From VAXT01 sp963850415 (GTDB lineage Bacteria; Actinomycetota; Thermoleophilia; Gaiellales; Gaiellaceae): a DNA stretch of 64,000 bases. Below, one piece after another: positions 15,829 through 24,276 of this stretch; position 1 is the first letter of the stretch; each line of letters starts with the position of its first letter. The stretch spans positions 124,001 through 188,000 of the forward strand of contig CAWKLE010000003.1 in assembly GCA_963850415.1 (NCBI GenBank), written 5' to 3'. The notes under the pieces are model-generated. The model saw nothing but the letters and a program-made list of their open reading frames with translations. It was not told the origin of the DNA and searched no databases. The translations under genes and the position numbers were made by a program.

Positions 15829-16626
15829 CTAGGCGCGGCCGGCGGCGTACCAGGCTCGGGCTGACAGCTCGAACGGGCCCTCGGGGTCGCCGAGGCGCCG
15901 AGCGAGAGCCGTGCGGAGCGCCTGCTGGCGCTCCGGGTCGAGCGACGCGCAGAACGCGCCCGCGGGGCCGATGCCGCTCGGGAACGGCGCCCACAAGTCG
16001 TCGAAGTCCTCGTACTGGACGGTCACCGACAGCTCTCCGCCGGTCACGTCGTCCAGGGCGACCGTCCGCCAGAGGCCGGTCAGCTCTTCGACCGTCGCGT
16101 AGTGCATGTTCTTCCCCTCGTCGAACTCCGCGCTCGCCTCGGGTGCGACCTCGTGGGCCGCGTCCCAGAACGCACGCAGCATCGTCATCCCGTCCCGGTA
16201 GTCCCAGGTGCAGGCGGCGACCGAGCCGCCGGGCTTGACGACGCGCTTCATCTCCCCCACGCCGCGCTCCGCATCGGTCATGAAGTTGACGACGAGCTGC
16301 GCGAAGGCGCCGTCGAAGGAGTCGTCGTCGAACGGGAGCTCCTCGGCCGCGGCGACCCGCACGTCGGCGCTCGGGAGCCGGGCGCGGCACACCGAGACGA
16401 AGGGCTGAGACGGATCGACGGCCGCGACGTTCTCCTGGCCGACCACCTCGGCGAGCGCCGTAGCGAGCCCGCCAGGCCCGCAGCCCACGTCGAGCACGCG
16501 GCTGTGCGGCTCGAGGCCGACAGCCCCGATCAGCGCGGCGGAGAGCGACGGCACGTAGCGCCCGATGAAGCGGCCGTACATGTCCGTCGCGCTGCGAAAG
16601 GTGGCGGCGCCTTCCGCTTCGGTCAC
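15829..16626 (-). CDS. Class I SAM-dependent methyltransferase
   Basis: 265 aa. SAM motif I VLDVGCGPGGLATAL, motif II VAAVDPSQPFV, and the motif III region FDGAFAQLVVNFM, characteristic of the Methyltransf_11/UbiE-like fold. N-terminal residues FIGRYVPSLSAALIGAVG suggest a small-molecule methyltransferase; the substrate is unknown. GTG start 6 nt after TACGAT on its strand (leaderless). Divergent from purD. Confidence 0.87.
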   Translation of the reverse strand: MTEAEGAATFRSATDMYGRFIGRYVPSLSAALIGAVGLEPHSRVLDVGCGPGGLATALAEVVGQENVAAVDPSQPFVSVCRARLPSADVRVAAAEELPFDDDSFDGAFAQLVVNFMTDAERGVGEMKRVVKPGGSVAACTWDYRDGMTMLRAFWDAAHEVAPEASAEFDEGKNMHYATVEELTGLWRTVALDDVTGGELSVTVQYEDFDDLWAPFPSGIGPAGAFCASLDPERQQALRTALARRLGDPEGPFELSARAWYAAGRA

Positions 16627-16632
16627 GGGACG

Positions 16633-16638
16633 ATCGTA
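16633..16638 (-). promoter_or_regulatory. -10 box of the methyltransferase gene
   Basis: TACGAT on the minus strand, 6 nt before the GTG start at 16626; predicts a leaderless transcript. Confidence 0.45.
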
Positions 16639-16672
16639 CTAGGCGGGTCTTTCAAACGCGCGTGGGCGAGAT

Positions 16673-16678
16673 TAGGCT
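16673..16678 (+). promoter_or_regulatory. -10 box of purD
   Basis: TAGGCT, 6 nt before the GTG start at 16685, with TTTCAA 17 nt further upstream (16650-16655) as a poor -35. It should drive the purD-E-B-C-S-Q operon from a leaderless mRNA. Confidence 0.5.
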
Positions 16679-16684
16679 TGCCCC

Positions 16685-17905
16685 GTGAGAGTCCTCGTCG
16701 TCGGCTCCGGCGGACGGGAGCATGCGCTGGCCTGGAAGCTCGCGCGGAGCCCGTCGGTCGACGAGGTTCATGCCGCGCCCGGCAATCCCGGCATCGCGCA
16801 GCTGGGGCAGTGCCACCCGATCCGCGCCGAGGACGGCGACAGCCTGCTCGAGCTCGCCCGGACGATCGGCGCGGGCCTCGTCGTGGTCGGCCCCGAGGCG
16901 CCGCTCGTCGCGGGTGTGGCGGATCAGTTGCGCCGGGGCGGCGTCGCCGTATTCGGCCCGAGCGCCGCTGCGGCACGGATCGAGGGCTCGAAAGGCTTCG
17001 CCAAGGACGTGATGCGCGCCGCTGGGGTGCCGATCGCCGAGACGATGTCGGTGGCGAGGGTGCCGTGCGTGGTCAAGGCCGATGGGCTCGCGGCCGGCAA
17101 GGGCGTGTTCATCTGCCACACCCAGGAGGAGCTCGACGCGGCGCTGCGCGCGGTCGCGACGCTCGGCGACCAGTTCGTGATCGAGGAACTGCTCGAGGGC
17201 GAGGAGCTGTCCGTGTTCGCGATCGTCGACGGAAGCAACGTGCTCGCGCTGCCCGAGTCGCGCGACTACAGCCGCGTGGGCGACGGCGACACCGGTCCCA
17301 ACACCGGCGGCATGGGCTCGTACTCGCCGGTGCCCGAGCTGGACGACGGTCGCGTCGCCGAGCTCGTGGAGACGATTCACCGCCCGGTCGTCGAAGCGCT
17401 CGCCGAGCGCGACACACCGTTCATCGGCTGCCTCTACGCCGGGTTGATGCTGACGGCCGACGGGCCGCGCGTTCTCGAGTTCAACTGCCGCTTCGGCGAT
17501 CCCGAGACGCAGGCGATCCTGCCGCGGGTCGAGGGCGACCTGGGCGAGGCGCTGCTCGCTGCGGCCCAGGGCGACCTCGCCGAGGTCGAGCTGTCGGTCT
17601 CGAGCACGTGCGCGGTGACCGTCGCGCTCGCGGCAGGGACGTATCCCGAAGGGCGCGACACGGGCTCGGCGATCACCGGCACCGAGGAGGCGGAGGCGCT
17701 CGGCGCGCTCGTCTTCCAGGCCGGCACGGCGATGCGGGACGGGCAGCTGGTGACGAGTGGTGGCAGGATCCTCAACGTGACCGGACTGGGCGACACGCTC
17801 GAGCAGGCCAGGGCGCGCGCATATGAGGCGTGCGAGCTCGTCTCGTTCGAGGGCGCGCGCTTCAGGCGCGACATCGCGGCGAAGGCAGTGAACGTTGCCG
17901 GTTGA
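16685..17905 (+). CDS. purD: Phosphoribosylamine-glycine ligase (GAR synthetase)
   Basis: 406 aa ATP-grasp enzyme: phosphoribosylamine + glycine + ATP to GAR. N-terminal VGSGGREHALAWKLA; ATP-grasp SKGFAKDVM, GLAAGKGVF; NTGGMGSYSPVPE; FNCRFGDPETQ. First gene of the purD-E-B-C-S-Q run; its end overlaps purE by 11 nt. GTG start. Confidence 0.97.
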   Translation: MRVLVVGSGGREHALAWKLARSPSVDEVHAAPGNPGIAQLGQCHPIRAEDGDSLLELARTIGAGLVVVGPEAPLVAGVADQLRRGGVAVFGPSAAAARIEGSKGFAKDVMRAAGVPIAETMSVARVPCVVKADGLAAGKGVFICHTQEELDAALRAVATLGDQFVIEELLEGEELSVFAIVDGSNVLALPESRDYSRVGDGDTGPNTGGMGSYSPVPELDDGRVAELVETIHRPVVEALAERDTPFIGCLYAGLMLTADGPRVLEFNCRFGDPETQAILPRVEGDLGEALLAAAQGDLAEVELSVSSTCAVTVALAAGTYPEGRDTGSAITGTEEAEALGALVFQAGTAMRDGQLVTSGGRILNVTGLGDTLEQARARAYEACELVSFEGARFRRDIAAKAVNVAG

Positions 17906-18398
17906 GCACGAGACGCAGACGTCGCCGATCGGCCTGCTGGAGGAGCTGGACGAGCCCGGCCCGCTCGTCGGGATCCTCGTCGGCTCCGAGTCCGACCTCG
18001 AGGCGATGGACCCGGCGCTCGCCGAGCTGCGGGAGCGCGGGATCTCCCACGAGCTGAAGGTTCTGTCCGCGCATCGCAATCCGCGCGGCGTCGCCGAGTA
18101 CTCGTCGACCGCGCAGCTGCGCGGGGTGCGCGTGATCATCGCCGGGGCCGGCATGGCGGCCGCGCTGCCCGGTGTCGTCGCCGCGTACAGCGACCTGCCC
18201 GTGATCGGCGTGCCGCTGCGCTCGTCGAAGAGCGTGGGCGACGGCCTCGACGCGCTGCTCGCGATCGCCCAGATGCCGCCGGGCGTCCCGGTTGCATGCG
18301 TTTCGGTCGACGGTTCGCGGAACGCGGCGATCCTCGCTGCGCGCATCCTCGCCCAGGGCGGCGGGTACCCGCAGGCGCCGTCCATACAATCCGAGTAG
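17895..18398 (+). CDS. purE: N5-carboxyaminoimidazole ribonucleotide mutase
   Basis: 167 aa. Class I PurE: GILVGSESDLEAM, catalytic His in VLSAHRNP, and IIAGAGMAAALPG. Interconverts N5-CAIR and CAIR. Its usual partner purK was not seen in this window. The TTG start overlaps purD; the stop shares one base with the purB GTG (TAGTG). Confidence 0.93.
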   Translation: MPVEHETQTSPIGLLEELDEPGPLVGILVGSESDLEAMDPALAELRERGISHELKVLSAHRNPRGVAEYSSTAQLRGVRVIIAGAGMAAALPGVVAAYSDLPVIGVPLRSSKSVGDGLDALLAIAQMPPGVPVACVSVDGSRNAAILAARILAQGGGYPQAPSIQSE

Positions 18399-19724
18399 TG
18401 ATCTCACGCTACTCGCGACCGGAGATGGCCAGAATCTGGTCGGACGAGGGCAAGCTCGAGCGCTGGCTCGAGGTCGAGCTCGCGGCGCTGGACGGATGGG
18501 CGGAGACCGGGGTCGTCCCTGTGGAGGCGGCGCGCGAGATTCGCTCGGCGGCGACGGTTCCGACGCCCGACCGCGTGGCAGAGATCGAGCAGAAGACGCA
18601 TCACGACGTGGCCGCGTTCGTCGACGCAGTGGCGAGGCGAGCTCGGGCCGGCCGGGCGCTGGTTCCATTACGGGTTGACGTCGTCGGACGTCGTCGACAC
18701 GGCGCTCGCGCTGCAGATCGGCGCCGCCGGCGAGCTCCTCCTCAGTGGCGTCGACCGCGCGTTCGGGGCGGTCGTGAGGCGCGCCGAGGAGCACCGGCTG
18801 ACGCTGACGATCGGGCGCACGCACGGGGTGCACGCGGAGCCGACGACGTTCGGCCTCAAGCTCGCCGTCTGGGCGTTCGAGCTCGAGCGCAACCGGGAGC
18901 GGCTCGCAGCGGCGCTCGCCGGTGTGCGGGTCGGCAAGCTCTCCGGCGCGGTCGGGAACTACGCGGCGATCGACCCCGAGGTCGAGCGGCTTGCGTGTGA
19001 GCGGCTCGGCCTGGAGCCGGAGCCGGCCGCCACGCAGATCGTGCAGCGCGACCGGCACGCGGCCCTGCTCTCCGCGCTCGCGCTGACCGCGGCCTCGCTC
19101 GAGCGGTTCGCGCTCGAGATCCGGCACCTGGCCCGGACAGAGGTCGCCGAGGTGCAGGAGCCGTTCGGCCGGGGCCAGAAGGGCTCGTCGGCGATGCCGC
19201 ACAAGCGGAACCCGGTCGTCGCCGAGCGGATCTGCGGCCTCGCACGGGTCGTACGCGCGGCGGCGCTCGTCGGGCTCGAGAACGTGGCACTGTGGCACGA
19301 GCGCGACATCTCGCACTCGTCTGCCGAACGCGTGACGATCCCGGACGCGTTCCTCGCGCTCGACTACATGCTCGACCGCTTCGCCTGGCTCGTCGAGGGA
19401 CTGGTCGTGCGGACGGAGCAGATGCGTCGCAACCTCGAGCTCAGCCGCGGGCTCTTCTTCAGCCAGCGCCTCCTGCTCGCGCTCGTCGACGCGGGACTTT
19501 CGCGCGACGACGCGTACAGGCTGGTGCAAGGACACGCGATGCGCGCCTGGGAAGAGGAGCTCGACTTTCCCGAGCTCGTGCGGGCCGACGGCGAGATCGG
19601 CAAGCGCCTCGACCCGGCAGCGCTCGACGCGATCTTCGATCTCGGCCACTACACGCGCCACGTGGACACCGTCTTCGAGCGCCTGGCCGCCATCACGAAC
19701 AAGGAGGAACCGGTCCATGCCTGA
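18398..19724 (+). CDS. purB: Adenylosuccinate lyase, with a one-base frame break
   Basis: Acts twice in purine synthesis: SAICAR to AICAR, and adenylosuccinate to AMP. The 5' part reads ISRYSRPEMARIWSDEGKL to HHDVAAFVDAVA; the rest continues one frame over as ELGPAGRWFHYGLTSSDVVDTA, RTHGVHAEPTTFG and the fumarase-superfamily signature GSSAMPHKRNP. One surplus base between 18632 and 18639 (GCGAGGCGAG) explains the break; removing it gives 441 aa, normal length. Only one purB is seen here and it lies inside its operon, so sequence error is likelier than decay. GTG start; overlaps purC by 8 nt. Confidence 0.88.
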
Positions 19725-20583
19725 GGCTGAAGCCGTGCACGTCGCGAGCGGCAAGGTTCGCGAGCTCTACGAGCTGGACAGCGAGCGGCTGCTCCTGACC
19801 GCGAGCGACCGCATCTCGGTGTTCGACGTCGTCCTGCCGACCGAGATCCCGGACAAGGGCCGCGTTCTGACGGGGCTCTCCGGCTACTGGTTCTCGCGCA
19901 CGAAGTCGATCGTCCCCAACCACCTGCTCACGATCCGCGACGACGGCCGCTCGATGGAGTGCCGCAAGCTGCTGATGCTGCCGATCGAGTGCGTCGTGCG
20001 CGGCTACCTGTCCGGCTCCGGCTGGAAGAGCTACCGCGAGCGCGGCGAGGTCTGCGGGATCGCGCTTCCCGAGGGGCTCGGCGAATCGGATCGCCTGCCC
20101 GAGCCGATCTTCACGCCGACGACGAAGGCGGCAGAGGGTCACGACGAGCCGCTGACCGCGGAGCAGGCGGCCGCCCTGATCGGCGACGAGCGTTTCGCCG
20201 AGCTGGAGCGGATCTCGATCGAGCTCTACACGACCGCTGCGGAGGCGCTGCTCGAGAAGGGGATCATCATCGCCGACACGAAGTTCGAGCTCGGGCTTGC
20301 CGACGACGGCACGATCGTCCTCGGAGACGAGATCTTCACGCCGGACTCCTCGCGCTTCTGGCCCGCCGACGAGTACGAGCCCGGGGGCCCGCAGCCGTCG
20401 TTCGACAAGCAGTTCGTTCGCGACTACACGGAGTCGCTCGGCTGGGACAAGACTCCGCCGGGGCCGGAGCTCCCCGACGAGGTCGTGGCCGGCACTCGCG
20501 CCCGTTACATCGACGCGTTCGAGCAGATCACACGCCTGCCCTTCGACGAGTACGCGGCCGACCCCGCGAAGATCCTCGTATGA
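19717..20583 (+). CDS. purC: SAICAR synthase
   Basis: 288 aa. CAIR + aspartate + ATP to SAICAR. ASGKVRELYEL near the N-terminus, DRISVFDVVLPTEIPDKG, CVVRGYLSGSGWKSY, LIIADTKFELGL-type segment and the SFDKQFVRDY tail; this is the longer form (about 290 aa) also seen in eukaryotes and some bacteria. ATG start within the purB end; its stop overlaps purS (ATGA). Confidence 0.96.
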   Translation: MPEAEAVHVASGKVRELYELDSERLLLTASDRISVFDVVLPTEIPDKGRVLTGLSGYWFSRTKSIVPNHLLTIRDDGRSMECRKLLMLPIECVVRGYLSGSGWKSYRERGEVCGIALPEGLGESDRLPEPIFTPTTKAAEGHDEPLTAEQAAALIGDERFAELERISIELYTTAAEALLEKGIIIADTKFELGLADDGTIVLGDEIFTPDSSRFWPADEYEPGGPQPSFDKQFVRDYTESLGWDKTPPGPELPDEVVAGTRARYIDAFEQITRLPFDEYAADPAKILV

Positions 20584-20825
20584 AGGCGACGGTGCTCGTC
20601 AGGCCGAAGCCCGGGATCCTCGATCCGCAGGGCAAGGCCGTCGAGGACTCGCTCCGGCACCTCGGGTTCAAGGTCGAAGAGGCTCGGGTCGGCCGAGTCC
20701 TCGACCTGGAGGTCGAGGCGTCCGACCCTGACCAGGCGCGCGCCGAGGTCGAGCGCATGTGCGCCGAGCTTCTCGCGAACCCGCTGATCGAGAGCTACGA
20801 GATCGAGCTCATGGAGAAGCCGTGA
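20580..20825 (+). CDS. purS: FGAM synthase subunit PurS
   Basis: 81 aa. Small structural subunit that bridges PurQ and the short form of PurL in FGAM synthetase. TVLVRPKPGILDPQGKAVE, LRHLGF and CAELLANPLIESYEIE are the family pattern. Overlaps purC and purQ by 4 nt each. Confidence 0.94.
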   Translation: MKATVLVRPKPGILDPQGKAVEDSLRHLGFKVEEARVGRVLDLEVEASDPDQARAEVERMCAELLANPLIESYEIELMEKP

Positions 20826-21520
20826 CCGAGGCCGCGCCCCGCATCGCCGTCGTCGTCTTTCCCGGCTCGAACGACGACCGTGACGCGGCGCTCGCGCTCG
20901 AGAGCCTTGGCGCCGACCCGGTCCTGCACTGGCACGCCGAGCCCGAGCTGCCCGAGGTGGGAGCGGTGGTCCTGCCCGGGGGCTTCTCGTACGGCGACTA
21001 CCTGCGCGCAGGGGCGATCGCGCGCTTCTCGCCCGCGATGCGCGCCGTGGCCGACTTCGCCGCCGACGGCGGTTTCGTCCTCGGGATCTGCAACGGCTTC
21101 CAGGTCCTGTGCGAGGCTGGCCTGCTCCCGGGCGTGCTGCGCCCGAACGAGTCGCTCTCGTTCGTGTGCGAGGACGTCCCCGTGCGCGTCGAGCGCAACG
21201 ACGTGCCGTTCTTCACCGCGTGCGAGACGGGCCAGAGGCTCACGATCCCCGTCAAGCACGGCGAGGGTTGCTACTTCGCCGACGGCGAGCTCCTCGAGCA
21301 ACTCCGGGCCAACGGCCAGGTCGTCCTTCGCTACGACGGGGAGAACCCGAACGGCTCGGTCGACGACATCGCAGGTGTCGCCAGCGCCGACGGCAACGTC
21401 ATGGGCCTGATGCCGCATCCGGAGCATGCCGTGGATCCGCTGCTCGGCTCGGCCGACGGCGCGCTGATCCTGCAGGCGCTCGTAGAGCGCGCCCGCGAGC
21501 GGCTATTCGCTGCGGCCTGA
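20822..21520 (+). CDS. purQ: FGAM synthase glutaminase subunit PurQ
   Basis: 232 aa class I glutamine amidotransferase that supplies ammonia to PurL. Catalytic Cys in LGICNGFQVL, His/Glu in PHPEHAVD, oxyanion loop VLPGGFSYGDYLRAGA. GTG start in a GTGA overlap with purS. Its expected partner purL is 24 kb downstream at 45140. Confidence 0.97.
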   Translation: MTEAAPRIAVVVFPGSNDDRDAALALESLGADPVLHWHAEPELPEVGAVVLPGGFSYGDYLRAGAIARFSPAMRAVADFAADGGFVLGICNGFQVLCEAGLLPGVLRPNESLSFVCEDVPVRVERNDVPFFTACETGQRLTIPVKHGEGCYFADGELLEQLRANGQVVLRYDGENPNGSVDDIAGVASADGNVMGLMPHPEHAVDPLLGSADGALILQALVERARERLFAAA

Positions 21521-21634
21521 GAACACGTCGTCGATCATCGTCTGAACGCGACGCGACCTGCTGGGTCGCACGAGCCCGGAGATCCACACGACGGCGACGC
21601 CCACGACCAGCACGGGTAGGAGAAGGAATCCCAA
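21503..21634 (-). CDS. Small membrane peptide (hypothetical)
   Basis: 43 aa. TTG start with AAGGGG upstream; one hydrophobic helix (GFLLLPVLVVGVAVVWISG) followed by a basic segment VRPSRSRRVQTM and an acidic end. The stop lies 18 nt inside the purQ 3' end on the other strand. It follows the next gene upstream by 6 nt and may be co-transcribed with it. Confidence 0.45.
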   Translation of the reverse strand: MGFLLLPVLVVGVAVVWISGLVRPSRSRRVQTMIDDVFSGRSE

Positions 21635-21640
21635 TGTCAG

Positions 21641-21943
21641 CTACCCCTTCCCGATGGCGCCCTCCTTCATGCCTGGGTACCCGAGGGTCTCGGCCAGCTG
21701 CGGGCACCGGGCGAGGCCGTCGACGAGCTTCTCCACGTCACGCGCACGCAACGTGACGGGCCCGCGCCGCGCAGTCCCGCCCGTCGAGTAGGCGAACCGC
21801 ACGAGGCGCTCGCCCTTCGCGCTTTCGAGCAACTGGACGACCGAGGCGAACCGCTTGTCGCCCGAGCGCTGCTGGACGCTCAGCTCCTCGACGAGCGTCG
21901 CAGGCCCCCAGGGTGTAGCCGTCTTCGTTGCCACGAACGGCAA
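21641..21943 (-). CDS. Conserved-looking small protein (hypothetical)
   Basis: 100 aa from ATG 21943, or 97 aa from GTG 21934. Soluble, mixed alpha/beta composition: ATLVEELSVQQRSGDKR, LVRFAYSTGGTARRGPVTL, and a helix RDVEKLVDGLARCPQLAE. No family recognised. Reads towards purQ on the opposite strand. Confidence 0.55.
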   Translation of the reverse strand: MPFVATKTATPWGPATLVEELSVQQRSGDKRFASVVQLLESAKGERLVRFAYSTGGTARRGPVTLRARDVEKLVDGLARCPQLAETLGYPGMKEGAIGKG

Positions 21944-21988
21944 CCTAGCGCGGAACCTGTGACGTGTCTGTCGCAGCTTCGCGACAGA

Positions 21989-22978
21989 TCACGGACCGAC
22001 CCAGGACACCTCCGTGTCGAGCAGCCCGAGGAACGCCTCGGGGTCGTCGACGGCGATCTCCGGCGGATGGACGCCAGGTTTCGAGAGCCGTCCCTCCGCG
22101 AGCTCGACGGCGCCCCGCGCCGCAGGCTCCGACGTCGACCTGGCGCTCCCGCCGCGCGTCACCGTCCTCCCCACGACGCGCTCATCGCCGCCCCGCAGCT
22201 CGACCTCGTGCACCGCGACCGACTGCGGAGACTGCGTGTACGGCTCGGGCAGCTCGCCCTCGTCGAGCGCGAGCAGCTTCTCCAGGAGCCCCGGCGACAG
22301 GCACAGCCGGAAGCTCGCCTCGCGCAAGGTCGGAAGGCTCATCGGAAGCGTGGCCAGCTCAGAGTGCAGCGTGAAGATCCCCTCCGCGCGCCCGACCGGC
22401 TCCGGGAAGTCGCGAGCTGCGGTTCCGGAGAGCGGGTCGACCTCCTCGAGCACGCCGTCCCGCACGACGACCGGGCGCATCTGCAGCTCGTCGCGCAGCG
22501 TCTGCACCGAGTACGGCGCCGGAAACGGGTGGCCGGCCGCGGCGGGGTCGCGCGTCGCCGCCCAGATCTCCATCGAGACGGGCTCGCTCCCGAGACGCCG
22601 CGCCGCAGCGGCCGCGAGCAGGTTCGTCTTGCCGGGCGCCGAGCCGAGCCCGAGGATCGCCGTCAACCCGGCGTCGCGAAAATCCCCGTCCAGCTCCAGC
22701 TGCTCCCGCGTCACGTGGAAGAGCCCGCCGAGGTCGACGTAGTGCGCCCCGGCCCCGAGCGCGCCCCGCATGACATCGAGGTTGAGCCGGTAGTCCGCGG
22801 CGTTGACGACCACGTCTGCGCCCTCCAGCGCCGCGCTCAACGAAGCTGGATCGCGGGCATCGACATGCTCCGCTCCCTCGAGCCGAAAGTCCCTCCGCGC
22901 CACCTCCGCACCCCAGCTCTCGAGGAACGCCGTGACGTTCCGTCCGATCGTGCCCGTTGCCCCGACGACGCTGATCAC
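21989..22978 (-). CDS. Saccharopine dehydrogenase-like NAD(P)-binding oxidoreductase
   Basis: 329 aa. N-terminal Rossmann loop VVGATGTIGRNV, then ADVVVNAADY, YVDLGGLF and ILGLGSAPGKTN, the typical order of the Sacchrp_dh_NADP family. The reaction is unknown; relatives act on amino-acid-derived substrates, which would suit the neighbouring amine genes (inference). GTG start, with only 14 bp to the divergent aminotransferase. Confidence 0.8.
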   Translation of the reverse strand: MISVVGATGTIGRNVTAFLESWGAEVARRDFRLEGAEHVDARDPASLSAALEGADVVVNAADYRLNLDVMRGALGAGAHYVDLGGLFHVTREQLELDGDFRDAGLTAILGLGSAPGKTNLLAAAAARRLGSEPVSMEIWAATRDPAAAGHPFPAPYSVQTLRDELQMRPVVVRDGVLEEVDPLSGTAARDFPEPVGRAEGIFTLHSELATLPMSLPTLREASFRLCLSPGLLEKLLALDEGELPEPYTQSPQSVAVHEVELRGGDERVVGRTVTRGGSARSTSEPAARGAVELAEGRLSKPGVHPPEIAVDDPEAFLGLLDTEVSWVGP

Positions 22979-22980
22979 GT

Positions 22981-22986
22981 CAGAAT
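22981..22986 (+). promoter_or_regulatory. Possible -10 box of the polyamine island
   Basis: CAGAAT, 6 nt before the ATG at 22993, overlapping the few bases before the divergent gene's start. Matches the leaderless spacing seen elsewhere in the window; weak sequence match. Confidence 0.3.
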
Positions 22987-22992
22987 CGTCTC

Positions 22993-24276
22993 ATGGCGGT
23001 GGGGCAGCGGACCGAGAGTGAGCGCATTCTGGCCGCCCGCGAGCAGTTCGTGCCGCGCGGGATCGCGACCACGCCGATCGTCGTCGCACGCGCGGAAGGC
23101 GCCCGCGTCGAGGACGTCGACGGCAAGACGTACGTCGACTTCGCCGGCGGGCTCGGGTGTCAGAACACGGGCCATGGCCTCCCCGCAGCCGTCGCGGCCA
23201 TGCACGAGCAGATCGACATGTACCTCCATCAGTGCTTCATGGTCGGGATCTACGAACCGTACGTGGAGGTGTGCCGGCGGCTCGCGGAACTGTCGCCGTG
23301 CTCCGGCCCCGAGCAGAAGAGCCTGCTCCTGAACAGCGGCGCCGAGGCGGTCGAGAACGCGGTCAAGATCGCGCGCGTCGCGACCGGTAAGCCCGGAGTC
23401 GTCGTCTTCGAGAACGCGTTCCACGGCCGGACTCTGCTGACGATGACGATGACGCACAAGGAGAGCTACAAGAAAGGCTTCGGGCCGTTCGCGCCCGAGG
23501 TGTATCGCGCGCGCGGCCCGTACCCCTACCGCGGCGTGACCTCGGACGCCGCGCTCGAGGACGTCTCGGCACTTCTCGCCGAGTACGAGATCGGGTGCGT
23601 CGTCGTCGAGCCTGTGCAGGGCGAAGGCGGGTTCATCCCGCTGCCCGAGGACTTCCCCGCGCGGCTCCTCGAGCTCTGCCGCGAGCACGGAGCCGTGTAC
23701 GTCGACGACGAGGTGCAGTCCGGGGTCGGCCGCACGGGACCGGTGTGGGCGATCGAGCGCTACGGCGTCGAGCCCGACCTGCTCGTGTCCGGCAAGTCGC
23801 TCGGCGGCGGGCTCCCGCTGGCCGCCGTCACCGGCCGCGCCGAGCTGATGGACGCACCCGAGGCCGGCGGGCTCGGCGGGACCTTCGGCGGGAACCCGGT
23901 CGCCTGCGCCGCGGCGCTCGCGGTGCTCGACGAGATCGCGCACGAGGACTTCCGGGCGCGCTCCGAGGAGCTCGGGAACCACCTGCGGGCGCGCCTGGAC
24001 GAGATTGCCACCCGCGTCGAGAACGTCGGCGACGTGCGCGGCCTCGGCCCGATGCTCGCCCTCGAGCTCGTCACCGACCGCGAGAGCAAGGAGCCCGCTG
24101 CGGAGCTCGCCAAGAAGACGACTGCGGGGGCCCGGGAGCGAGGCCTGATCCTCCTCTCGTGCGGCACCTACGGCAACGTGATCCGCATCCTCGTCCCGCT
24201 GGTCATCGACGACGACGATCTCGCCCGGGGTCTCGAGATCCTGGAGGAGTCGCTTGTCGACGCCAGCGCCGGCTGA
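22993..24276 (+). CDS. Class III aminotransferase, 4-aminobutyrate/putrescine-type
   Basis: 427 aa PLP enzyme. Landmarks: YVDFAGGLGCQNTGHG, LLNSGAEAVENAVKIAR, VVVEPVQGEGGFIP, PLP-Asp region YVDDEVQSGVGRTG and the Schiff-base Lys in LLVSGKSLGGGLP. Closest in feel to GABA transaminase (GabT), which makes succinate semialdehyde from GABA; putrescine or acetylornithine transaminase cannot be excluded. First gene of the amine operon; the next gene's start lies 23 nt before its end. Confidence 0.85.
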   Translation: MAVGQRTESERILAAREQFVPRGIATTPIVVARAEGARVEDVDGKTYVDFAGGLGCQNTGHGLPAAVAAMHEQIDMYLHQCFMVGIYEPYVEVCRRLAELSPCSGPEQKSLLLNSGAEAVENAVKIARVATGKPGVVVFENAFHGRTLLTMTMTHKESYKKGFGPFAPEVYRARGPYPYRGVTSDAALEDVSALLAEYEIGCVVVEPVQGEGGFIPLPEDFPARLLELCREHGAVYVDDEVQSGVGRTGPVWAIERYGVEPDLLVSGKSLGGGLPLAAVTGRAELMDAPEAGGLGGTFGGNPVACAAALAVLDEIAHEDFRARSEELGNHLRARLDEIATRVENVGDVRGLGPMLALELVTDRESKEPAAELAKKTTAGARERGLILLSCGTYGNVIRILVPLVIDDDDLARGLEILEESLVDASAG

